Positions 1 to 5,912 of a stretch of 7,322 nucleotides of DNA are shown here, in pieces. Under the pieces are notes generated by a model. It was not told the DNA's origin. It ran no database searches and worked only from the letters and a program-made list of their open reading frames with translations. This DNA is from Oscillospiraceae bacterium (GTDB taxonomy: Bacteria; Bacillota; Clostridia; Oscillospirales; Ruminococcaceae), in contig JAEDMD010000095.1 in NCBI GenBank assembly GCA_016303195.1, forward strand, positions 1 to 7,322, read 5' to 3'. Positions within the stretch are counted from its first letter, which is position 1. Each line of letters begins with the position of its first letter. The position numbers and the translations under genes were made by a program.

Positions 1-14
1 CCCCTGACAAAGTA

Positions 15-40
15 GTAAAGCAAGCGCAGCGATGCTTTAC
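15..40. repeat. 8-bp inverted repeat (short hairpin)
   Basis: GTAAAGCA (15-22) is the exact reverse complement of TGCTTTAC (33-40), with a 10-base loop. The bases after the stem (GGTCGTTTCTC) are only mildly T-rich, so this is a poor intrinsic terminator, but it could be the end signal of a gene lying to the left of the window. The hairpin is plain in the sequence; the role is inference. Confidence 0.45.
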
Positions 41-116
41 GGTCGTTTCTCAATAACTATGTCTTACCACAAAAAAGTAAATGCTGTTGCCCTGGTGCAT
101 CAGCAGAAGCCGTTGA

Positions 117-200
117 CAATGCTATGAAGATACAGACGGCATCTGGATGTTATGTCCAAAGAAACATATTGATAATATCATGAATTATATAAAGGAGTAA
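117..200 (+). pseudogene. Possible 3' remnant of an upstream reading frame
   Basis: An open frame without a usable upstream start runs from just after a stop at 114-116 to TAA at 198-200. Its end (CPKKHIDNIMNYIKE) reads like a genuine protein C-terminus, and its last codons AAG GAG TAA form the Shine-Dalgarno of cysS, an arrangement common between neighbouring operon genes. Upstream, the reading would have to change frame: another frame is open from 19 to 183 and would join near 117-123 with a single-base shift. This suggests a frameshifted or decayed gene, or a sequencing error. I do not recognise the family. It may equally be chance, as the stretch is short. Confidence 0.3.
191..197 (+). 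promoter_or_regulatory. Ribosome binding site of cysS
   Basis: AAAGGAG ends nine bases before the ATG at 207 and fixes that start. No convincing -35/-10 pair is seen in 1-190: TTGACA at 113-118 has nothing like TATAAT at the right distance. cysS may therefore be transcribed from outside the window. Confidence 0.85.
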
Positions 201-206
201 GGATAA

Positions 207-1628
207 ATGTATTTATACAATTCACTTTCACACAAAAAAGAAGAATTCATTCCTCATGAGGAGGGCAAGGTAAGTATGTACACCTGCGGTCCGACTGTGT
301 ATCATTATGCACACATCGGCAACCTGCGAAGCTACATCATGGAGGATATCCTCGAAAAATACCTGCGTTTCGTTGGTTATGACGTTAAGCGTGTAATGAA
401 TATCACCGATGTGGGACACCTCACAAGTGACGGCGATACAGGCGACGATAAAATGCTCAAAGGCGCTAAGCGTGAACATAAAACTGTCATGGAGATAGCT
501 AAATTCTATACCGACGCTTTCTTCGATGACTGCAAGAAGCTGAACATCAAAACTCCGGATGTTGTTGTTCCTGCAACTACTTATATCGACGAGTTCATCC
601 GTGTTATCAGTTCTCTCATGGACAAGGGCTACGCTTATGAAGCAGGCGGAAACATCTATTTCGACACTTCAAAGCTGGACAAATACTACGTGTTCAATGA
701 CTTCAATGAGGATGACCTTGCTGTCGGTGTCCGTGACGGCGTTGAGGCTGACGAGAACAAGCGCAATAAAGCCGATTTCGTACTGTGGTTCACTAAGTCA
801 AAGTTTGACGATCAGGAACTTAAATGGGATTCTCCGTGGGGTGTGGGCTACCCCGGATGGCACATCGAATGCTCATGCATCAGCATGAAGAATCTGGGCG
901 AATACCTCGATATCCACTGCGGAGGCATCGACAACGCATTCCCTCACCATACCAACGAAATAGCTCAGTCTGAGGCTTATCTCGGTCACAAGTGGTGCAA
1001 TTACTGGTTCCACATCCTCCACCTCAATACCGATGACGGAAAAATGAGCAAGTCAAAGGGCGAATTCCTGACTGTTTCGCTCCTCGAAGAAAAGGGCTAT
1101 CTGCCTGTTATCTATCGTTTCTTCTGCCTCCAGTCACATTACAGAAAGTCTCTGGTTTTCTCATGGGATAACCTTGACAATGCTAAAACCGCCTACAACA
1201 AGCTCATTGAGAAGATCGCTCCGCTCACTCAGGGATCCGCAGAAGATATCGACAAGGCTGAATATGACCGTCTCATGCAGGCTTTCAGAGATGCTCTCGA
1301 CAGCGATGTCAATACCGCTATGGGTATCACTGTGCTGTACGACGTTCTCAAATCAAAGGCTAACGCATCCACAAAGCTGGCTCTTATCGGCGAATTCGAC
1401 AAAGTCCTCGGCTGTGACCTTATTGAAAATGCCAAGAAACTCCTTGAAGAATCCGCAAAGGCTTCCGCTGACATCCCTGCTGAGGTAATGGAACTTGTTG
1501 AACAGCGCAAGGAAGCAAGAAAAGCTAAGGATTTCGCCCTCGCAGACGAACTCCGTGACAAGATAACCGCTCTCGGCTATGAAGTCAAGGAGACCCGTCA
1601 GGGAACTGAAATAACTAAAATTCAGTAA
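207..1628 (+). CDS. cysS: Cysteinyl-tRNA synthetase
   Basis: Class I aminoacyl-tRNA synthetase that activates cysteine with ATP and charges tRNA-Cys in the cytoplasm. At 473 residues it is of normal length and looks complete. The N-terminal Rossmann-fold part carries the HIGH-type signature as HIGN (residues 36-39), after the metal-binding Cys27 in the TCGPTVY motif. The other expected zinc ligands are present: Cys222 in GWHIECS, and His247 and Glu251 in FPHHTNE. The KMSKS loop is exact at 279-283. The C-terminal helical and anticodon-binding region ends with a typical EARKAKDFALADELRDKI stretch (about 430-455). The ATG at 207 has a strong ribosome binding site. The TAA stop directly abuts a palindromic element that may act as its 3' end. 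Product assignment is secure from these motifs. Confidence 0.97.
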   Translation: MYLYNSLSHKKEEFIPHEEGKVSMYTCGPTVYHYAHIGNLRSYIMEDILEKYLRFVGYDVKRVMNITDVGHLTSDGDTGDDKMLKGAKREHKTVMEIAKFYTDAFFDDCKKLNIKTPDVVVPATTYIDEFIRVISSLMDKGYAYEAGGNIYFDTSKLDKYYVFNDFNEDDLAVGVRDGVEADENKRNKADFVLWFTKSKFDDQELKWDSPWGVGYPGWHIECSCISMKNLGEYLDIHCGGIDNAFPHHTNEIAQSEAYLGHKWCNYWFHILHLNTDDGKMSKSKGEFLTVSLLEEKGYLPVIYRFFCLQSHYRKSLVFSWDNLDNAKTAYNKLIEKIAPLTQGSAEDIDKAEYDRLMQAFRDALDSDVNTAMGITVLYDVLKSKANASTKLALIGEFDKVLGCDLIENAKKLLEESAKASADIPAEVMELVEQRKEARKAKDFALADELRDKITALGYEVKETRQGTEITKIQ

Positions 1629-1788
1629 GAACTTGTCTTCACAAGTATGATTAGTGGATTTTCGAGCAAGATTTTGTTGATGGCAAGGCAAAATCATGCA
1701 GGGATACTTTTGCATTTCAAATGATTTTAACGCAGTCAGCGGCAAAATTTGCCGAAAAGCCACCAATATATCTTGTGAAGACAAGTTC
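1629..1788. mobile_element. MITE-like 160-bp palindromic element with terminal inverted repeats
   Basis: The ends are exact reverse complements over 17 bases inside the element, or 18 if counted as AGAACTTGTCTTCACAAG at 1628-1645 against 1772-1789. Further in, the arms still pair: TT.GTGG (1651-1657) with 1760-1766, TTTTCG (1659-1664) with 1753-1758, GCAA (1666-1669) with 1749-1752, ATTTTG (1671-1676) with 1743-1748, and AAAATCAT (1690-1697) with 1721-1728. These are separated by mismatches and single-base bulges. The left end is itself a small hairpin, ACTTGT-CTTC-ACAAGT (1631-1646), and the right end forms a five-pair one. TAA flanks both sides (1626-1628 and 1789-1791), consistent with a 3-bp target duplication; the left copy is the cysS stop codon. 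There is no transposase frame. A non-autonomous transposon or palindromic repeat is the best reading. A structured RNA or an elaborate transcript end for cysS is the alternative. Confidence 0.6.
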
Positions 1789-1802
1789 TAAGAATATTTG
1801 CA

Positions 1803-1823
1803 GGGGCGGATAATATCCGCCCC
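1803..1823. repeat. GC-rich perfect hairpin, REP-like
   Basis: GGGGCGGAT (1803-1811) and ATCCGCCCC (1815-1823) form a perfect nine-base stem with a three-base loop (AAT). No run of T follows on either strand, so it does not match a standard intrinsic terminator, though it could stall transcription or protect RNA ends between cysS and walJ. Such short GC palindromes are often repeated across clostridial genomes, but that cannot be judged from one copy. Confidence 0.6.
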
Positions 1824-1879
1824 ATGAATATGAATGTATAAATAATTATGGCTGATCGAAAGCAGACTCAGCTCGGAAC

Positions 1880-1883
1880 GGAG
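1880..1883 (+). promoter_or_regulatory. Ribosome binding site that decides the walJ start
   Basis: GGAG at 1880-1883 lies nine bases before the ATG at 1893. The earlier in-frame ATG at 1848 has only AT-rich sequence with no Shine-Dalgarno before it. This favours the later start. Confidence 0.7.
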
Positions 1884-1892
1884 AAATGCCCA

Positions 1893-2678
1893 ATGGCAAG
1901 AATCTACCCCCTTTTCAGCTCCAGTAAGGGAAATTCTACATTCATCGGAACTGAAAAAGGCGGAATACTCATAGACTGCGGTGTCAGCTTCAAAAGGCTG
2001 TCTGCCGCTCTCAATATCAACAATATACCGCTGTCGGCTGTGCAGGCTGTATTCATCACTCATGAACATTCTGACCATGTGTCAGGTCTGAAAATGCTCA
2101 CTAAAAAAACAGGCATCCCTGTTTACGGTCAGAAGCGCACCTTGCAGAGACTTTGCGACAATGACAAAATTTCGCCCGAATCCCCTGTTATAGATATGTC
2201 AAACGTGACTATCCCCTGTGCAGGTTCAGAGGTCAGATGCTTCAATACCCCTCATGATACCATACAGAGCTGTGGCTACAAAATACATACCGAAGATGAT
2301 AAATTCTGCGCTGTATGCACCGATTTAGGCCATATCACCGAGGAAGTCGATAAAGCTCTCACAGGCTGTCGGCTGGTTCTCCTTGAAGCGAATTATGATG
2401 ACTTTATGCTCCGTACAGGCCCTTATCCGCTTCATCTCAAAGAGAGGATACTTTCCCCTAACGGCCATCTCTCCAACGATGACTGCGGCGCTCAGGCAAG
2501 AAAACTCATCGAAAACGGCACTACCCATCTCATCCTCGGACATCTCAGTCAGGACAACAATCAGCCGTATATCGCTGACAAGACTGTCGCCGCCTGCCTT
2601 TCGGACATGGAGCGTGGAAAAGATTATCTCATGGGTGTTGCACCTGTGGAAACTCAGGGAGGAGCTGTGATTTTCTGA
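1893..2678 (+). CDS. walJ: WalJ/YycJ-type metallo-beta-lactamase-fold hydrolase
   Basis: Metallo-beta-lactamase-fold protein of the WalJ (YycJ) group, predicted to be a metal-dependent nuclease; relatives have been linked to DNA repair and the cell-wall two-component system WalRK. Numbering from the ATG at 1893 (261 residues), the metal site is complete: HEHSDH gives His57, His59, Asp61 and His62, followed by His121 in TPHDT, Asp144 in TDLGH and His217 in ILGHLS. The family marks EANYD (165-169) and SPNGHLSND (188-196) are also present. Starting here, the protein opens MARIYPLFSSSKGN, as family members do; starting at 1848 would add 15 residues with no ribosome binding site. A loose -10 (TATAAA, 1837-1842) would place the transcript start near 1849, which also suits the later start, but no -35 is visible. 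The stop overlaps the rlmH start by one base. No walRK genes are in the window. Confidence 0.88.
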   Translation: MARIYPLFSSSKGNSTFIGTEKGGILIDCGVSFKRLSAALNINNIPLSAVQAVFITHEHSDHVSGLKMLTKKTGIPVYGQKRTLQRLCDNDKISPESPVIDMSNVTIPCAGSEVRCFNTPHDTIQSCGYKIHTEDDKFCAVCTDLGHITEEVDKALTGCRLVLLEANYDDFMLRTGPYPLHLKERILSPNGHLSNDDCGAQARKLIENGTTHLILGHLSQDNNQPYIADKTVAACLSDMERGKDYLMGVAPVETQGGAVIF

Positions 2679-3151
2679 TGAATATTGAACTTATCGTTAT
2701 CGGCAAGCTGAAAGAGGACTACCTCAGAAACGCCTGTTCGGAATATATCAAGCGTCTCGGCCGCTACTGCACATTCACACTTCATGAACTGGATGAGTAC
2801 AAGCTCAGCGATAACCCGTCCGAAAAGGAAATTTCTGCCGCTCTTGCCAAGGAAGCCGAGCAGATAAAACGCTACGCAAAAGGGCTGATAATCCCCATGT
2901 GCATCGAGGGGAAACAGCTCTCAAGCCCCGAACTTTCGGATAAAATCACTGATGCAGGTGTGAACGGTCAAAGCACCGTGACTTTCATCATCGGCAGTTC
3001 ATTCGGACTCGCTCCCGAAATAAAGGCTATGGGCGATATCAAGCTGTCAATGTCGAAAATGACTTTCCCCCACCAGCTTGCCCGTGTGATGCTCCTTGAA
3101 CAGATATACCGTGCTTTCCAGATATCAACAGGCGGAAAATATCACAAGTGA
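2678..3151 (+). CDS. rlmH: 23S rRNA (pseudouridine1915-N3)-methyltransferase
   Basis: SPOUT-class methyltransferase that uses S-adenosylmethionine to methylate pseudouridine 1915 in helix 69 of 23S rRNA, acting on assembled 70S ribosomes. At 157 residues it has normal full length for RlmH. The start MNIELIVIGKLKEDYLR, the cofactor-binding knot loop and the C-terminal SMSKMTFPHQLARVMLLEQ stretch (124-142) ending in YHK are all characteristic. The glycine loop reads IGSSFG (105-110) where many relatives have IGGSxG or IGGPxG, a mild change unlikely to abolish function. The start codon shares a base with the walJ stop (TGATG). GGGAGGAG at 2657-2664, inside walJ, supplies a somewhat distant ribosome binding site, so translational coupling is likely. 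walJ and rlmH also lie close together in other Firmicutes. Confidence 0.95.
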   Translation: MNIELIVIGKLKEDYLRNACSEYIKRLGRYCTFTLHELDEYKLSDNPSEKEISAALAKEAEQIKRYAKGLIIPMCIEGKQLSSPELSDKITDAGVNGQSTVTFIIGSSFGLAPEIKAMGDIKLSMSKMTFPHQLARVMLLEQIYRAFQISTGGKYHK

Positions 3152-3192
3152 GCGAAAAATAAATTTTTCATTGATTCAGAAAGGATATATGT

Positions 3193-3990
3193 ATGAAGGG
3201 TAACAAAAACGCTGTCAGGATGGTACTCATATTTACGCTTATTATGGGTATCATGACTCTTATGGTAATGCTCAGCTCAAACGCTAAGCAGAACAACAGC
3301 AGTTACATCACCGTAGACCCGACCACTATGAAACTGGTCCAGCTCGATCCGCCGAAAGAGGGCGACCCCATCGCTATCGTCGATACTACCCTCGGAGAAT
3401 TCAGATTCGTGCTGTATCCTCAGTATTCCCCGAACGCTGTGAAGAATTTCACCGATCTGGCTGAAAGCGGCTATTATAACGGCACTTACGTTTTCGATTC
3501 CGTCAGCGGCGCTTATTCCTCCGCAGGCGCTCCAAATAAGGACGGCTCTGTCAATGATACATCCCACGAAGCCGTTGAACGTGAACTTCATGAGAATCTC
3601 TGGCCTTTCAAGGGCGCTGTATGCTCCATGACCACTTCCGTTGACCGTGGTGTCAAGGAATTTCTTTTCGGCGGCGGCAAATACTTCAACGGAAGCCGAT
3701 TCACCATCGTCAATACCATCGAATTCGATGAACAGATGAAAGACGATATACGTGAAGTTTCCGAAAGCAAGGAGCTTGGCGAGGCATTCATCAAAAAAGG
3801 CGGAATCCCGAATTTCTCTCAGCAAATGACTGTCATCGGTCAGACCTATGAGGGTATGGACGTTGTGGAAAAGCTGGCTTCCCTCGAAACCTCCGATAAA
3901 GGCTCATATAGTACACCTAAAGAGGATATTCTGATAAACTCCGTTGAAATCGCTGTATACGCAGAAAATGACGAGCAGTCAGAAAAATAA
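3193..3990 (+). CDS. Membrane-anchored cyclophilin-like protein with degenerate active site
   Basis: A 265-residue protein with a basic N-terminus and one hydrophobic segment (about 10-28), so probably anchored in the membrane with the rest outside. Residues about 57-257 align with cyclophilin-type peptidyl-prolyl isomerases, largely without gaps against the next gene: LYPQYSPNAVKNFTDLAESGYYNG matches the usual start, and MTVIGQTYEGMDVVEKL the usual end. The catalytic positions are lost. FHR becomes VFD (100-102), so the essential Arg is Asp102; the following Phe and Gln are Ala107 and Ser110; GSQFY becomes GSRFT (167-171); and the Trp after GGxP is Asn207. Isomerase activity is therefore unlikely; a binding or scaffold role is possible. 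AAGGA at 3181-3185 precedes the start by seven bases, and the 41-base gap after rlmH suggests cotranscription. The fold is fairly sure, the function unknown. Confidence 0.8.
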   Translation: MKGNKNAVRMVLIFTLIMGIMTLMVMLSSNAKQNNSSYITVDPTTMKLVQLDPPKEGDPIAIVDTTLGEFRFVLYPQYSPNAVKNFTDLAESGYYNGTYVFDSVSGAYSSAGAPNKDGSVNDTSHEAVERELHENLWPFKGAVCSMTTSVDRGVKEFLFGGGKYFNGSRFTIVNTIEFDEQMKDDIREVSESKELGEAFIKKGGIPNFSQQMTVIGQTYEGMDVVEKLASLETSDKGSYSTPKEDILINSVEIAVYAENDEQSEK

Positions 3991-4079
3991 TTTTGTGCAT
4001 TTGTTGCGGCATTTTAGCGGAATTGTGTTCATTTTTTTCATTTTCTTTGCTTTAATGTGACAAATTTATGCGGAAACTA
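3991..4079 (+). other. AT-rich gap with T tracts but no clear terminator
   Basis: The gap between the two cyclophilin genes opens with T-rich sequence, including seven T at 4032-4038 and four at 4041-4044. I could not find a stable stem before them, so transcription may end only partly here. The right half of the gap holds the promoter described separately. Confidence 0.4.
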
Positions 4080-4108
4080 TTTACAAATGATTAATAATGA
4101 TGTATAAT
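4080..4108 (+). promoter_or_regulatory. Sigma-A-type promoter of the tandem cyclophilin gene
   Basis: TTTACA (4080-4085) and a perfect TATAAT (4103-4108) are separated by 17 bases, the ideal spacing, in an AT-rich setting. The transcript would start near 4114-4116, giving an untranslated leader of about 70 bases. This is the best promoter in the window and suggests that the tandem cyclophilin gene, and perhaps murA, form their own unit. Confidence 0.8.
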
Positions 4109-4151
4109 ATATAGGCAAGAATTATAAATCAGGGTTTTTGTATCATAATAA

Positions 4152-4171
4152 TATGGGACGATGCGCCCATA
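4152..4171 (+). promoter_or_regulatory. Leader hairpin against the ribosome binding site
   Basis: TATGGG (4152-4157) pairs with CCCATA (4166-4171), and CG (4159-4160) with CG (4164-4165) across a three-base loop, leaving one bulged A. The stem ends on the first base of AAAGGAG (4171-4177), the ribosome binding site lying eight bases before the ATG at 4186. It could tune translation or stabilise the message. It matches no riboswitch I know. Confidence 0.4.
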
Positions 4172-4185
4172 AAGGAGTATGATGT

Positions 4186-5790
4186 ATGTATAAAAAAGCA
4201 CTGGCGTTTATAATGTGTATCGCTGCTGCAGCTGCCTGCATGACTTCATGCGGCAATGTTTCTCAGAATGGCGAAGGCAGTTCTTCTTCCTCCGCTGTCA
4301 CTTCCGAAACGGAAAGCGTTGAGATCGCTAATTTCACCGCTCCCAAAGAAGGCGACACTATCATTATAATGAATATCAAGGACTACGGCGAAGTTAAATT
4401 CCGCCTTTTCTCTGAGTATGCAGAAAAAGGATGCGAAAACTTCATCGAGCTTGCAAAGAAAGGCTACTATGACGGCCTTACTTTCCATCGTGTCATCAAG
4501 GATTTCATGATACAGGGCGGCGACCCCAACGGAAACGGTACAGGCGGTGAGTCTGTATGGGGAGGCAAATTCGACGGAGGCACAGATCCGCACCTTATCC
4601 ATGCGGCTGGCGCTCTCGCTTACGCTAACAGCGGTTCTACTGCTACCGATGGCAGCCAGTTCTACGTTGTAACAGGTGAAGTTTATTCCGAGGATGAACT
4701 TGCCGCTCTCGAAGGCAACGGCTATACTTTCACCGAACAGCAGAAAAAGATCTATTCCACAGCAGGCGGTGCGCCATGGCTGGATGGCAGTTATACCGTT
4801 TTCGGTCAGGTCATCGACGGTCTGGATGTTATATTCAAAGTGCAGGAAACTGCAACAGGCGCTAATGATATGCCTGAAAATGATATCATTATCGAGTCCG
4901 TAAAGGTCGGCGAATACAAGGGCGAGGAAATTCGCTGGTATATCTCCGATTATGATTACGAACCCGCTACCGAGGCTGAAACTGAGGCAACTACTCAGCA
5001 GCAGAATGTTGAAGCTGCCAACTTTACCGCTCCAAAGGAAGGCGAAACTATCGTCACCATGAAGCTGGAAGGCTACGATCAGCCCGTTAAATTCAAGTTA
5101 TTCCCTGAGTATGCCGAAAAGGGCGTTGAGAACTTCATAGAGCTTGCCAAGAGCGGCTACTATAACGGTCTCACCTTCCATCGTGTCATCAAAGATTTCA
5201 TGATACAGAGCGGAGATCCCGAAGGCAACGGTATGGGCGGCGAATCCACATGGGGCGGCTCATTCGACGGCGGCACAGACCCGCACCTCATCCATGCGGC
5301 TGGTGCTCTCGCTTACGCTAACAGCGGTTCTACCGCTACCAACGGAAGCCAGTTCTACATCGTTACAGGTGAGGTCTACTCAGACTCAGAGATCGACGAG
5401 CTTCAGAGCTATGGCTACGGTCTCTCAGATTCACAGATAGATATATATTCCACAGCAGGCGGAGTTCCGTGGCTGGACGGCGGTTATACCGTTTTCGGTC
5501 AGGTATTCGACGGTCTTGACGTTGTATTCGATATTTCTAAGGTCGATACCGACGACAATGACAAGCCTACCAAGGATGTTATTATAGAAACCATGACAGT
5601 TGAGGAGTACAGCGGCGAGCCTGTACGCTTCTACATCACAGATTATGACGGAACTGCTGCTTCTGAAACAGATACGGACGCAGAGGAAAGTTCCGACACT
5701 CAGAACGAGGAAGAAACTTCTTCCGACGAGGAGACAACAACAGAGGAAACAAGCACTGATCCTGAACAGGAAACTACAACAGCTGAATAA
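4186..5790 (+). CDS. Lipoprotein with two tandem cyclophilin-type peptidyl-prolyl isomerase domains
   Basis: A 534-residue exported foldase. The N-terminus has Lys3-Lys4, a hydrophobic stretch and a lipobox-like MTSC with Cys22 as the probable lipidated residue; Cys18 is an alternative. A Ser-rich linker (about 31-47) leads to cyclophilin domain 1 (about 48-247) and, after an acidic and Gln-rich linker (about 258-277), domain 2 (about 278-479). Both keep the active site: FHR with Arg102 and Arg333, then Phe107/338, Met108/339, Gln110/341, SQFY (157-160 and 388-391), and Trp198/429. Domain 2 reads QSG where domain 1 has QGG. The tail (about 487-534) is almost wholly Thr, Glu, Ser and Asp, without a sortase motif. 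It likely catalyses cis-trans proline isomerisation in proteins folding outside the membrane. It has its own promoter. Two isomerase domains in one lipoprotein is less usual than one. Confidence 0.92.
   Translation: MYKKALAFIMCIAAAAACMTSCGNVSQNGEGSSSSSAVTSETESVEIANFTAPKEGDTIIIMNIKDYGEVKFRLFSEYAEKGCENFIELAKKGYYDGLTFHRVIKDFMIQGGDPNGNGTGGESVWGGKFDGGTDPHLIHAAGALAYANSGSTATDGSQFYVVTGEVYSEDELAALEGNGYTFTEQQKKIYSTAGGAPWLDGSYTVFGQVIDGLDVIFKVQETATGANDMPENDIIIESVKVGEYKGEEIRWYISDYDYEPATEAETEATTQQQNVEAANFTAPKEGETIVTMKLEGYDQPVKFKLFPEYAEKGVENFIELAKSGYYNGLTFHRVIKDFMIQSGDPEGNGMGGESTWGGSFDGGTDPHLIHAAGALAYANSGSTATNGSQFYIVTGEVYSDSEIDELQSYGYGLSDSQIDIYSTAGGVPWLDGGYTVFGQVFDGLDVVFDISKVDTDDNDKPTKDVIIETMTVEEYSGEPVRFYITDYDGTAASETDTDAEESSDTQNEEETSSDEETTTEETSTDPEQETTTAE
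4327..5622 (+). repeat. Intragenic tandem duplication of the cyclophilin domain
   Basis: Codons 48-247 and 278-479 of the tandem gene are copies of each other, offset by 690 bases at the start and 693 after a one-codon difference (an extra Pro at residue 300). Similarity is high at the DNA level: the 29 bases at 4612-4640 recur exactly at 5305-5333, and differences nearby are mostly at third codon positions. This points to a fairly recent duplication or to gene conversion between the halves. Confidence 0.85.
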
Positions 5791-5909
5791 CACAGCAAGA
5801 GAATCAGCACTATTTGTGCCAATATCCCGTGATAAGCACGGTGAACAAAAGAAAGTATTTCAGGCCAGAAAAAAGATAACACGCCTGACATTTTAAGGAG
5901 AGAAATCAT
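5791..5909 (+). other. Intergenic stretch before murA with weak hairpins
   Basis: The 119-base gap holds only small inverted repeats: GCAC/GTGC (5807-5810, 5816-5819), CCGTG/CACGG (5827-5831, 5837-5841) and TCAGGC/GCCTGA (5860-5865, 5883-5888). None is followed by a T run, and no good -35/-10 pair is visible, so murA may be read through from the promoter at 4080-4108. Confidence 0.4.
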
Positions 5910-5912
5910 TTG
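5895..5912 (+). promoter_or_regulatory. Ribosome binding site and TTG start of murA
   Basis: AAGGAG (5895-5900) lies nine bases before TTG at 5910-5912. The residues that follow (DKFVIRGG) match the normal start of MurA, and no ATG is available nearby in frame, so TTG is the real start. A rare start codon usually lowers translation. Confidence 0.85.

Noticed and set aside
113..141. TTGACA upstream of cysS as a promoter -35
   Set aside because: A perfect -35 match, but the sequence 16-18 bases downstream (around ACGGCA) does not resemble a -10 box.
1353..1784. Minus-strand 143-codon frame running from cysS into the palindromic element
   Set aside because: Mostly a shadow of cysS, with the rest made of the inverted-repeat element; there is no family resemblance.
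1629..1788. Palindromic element as a CRISPR repeat or tRNA-like structure
   Set aside because: There is one copy only, with no regularly spaced repeats, and no cloverleaf or CCA end can be drawn.
3154..3169. GAAAAAT/ATTTTTC inverted repeat between rlmH and the next gene as a terminator
   Set aside because: The stem is only A-T pairs apart from one, with a two-base loop, and it lies just upstream of a ribosome binding site in a short intergenic gap; it is too weak to call.
3277..3825. Minus-strand 182-codon frame inside the degenerate cyclophilin gene
   Set aside because: The plus-strand frame has a ribosome binding site, a membrane segment and a clear fold match; the antisense frame has none of these.
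4114..4185. Leader of the tandem cyclophilin gene as a known riboswitch
   Set aside because: At about 70 bases with a single small hairpin, it matches none of the conserved cores I can recall.
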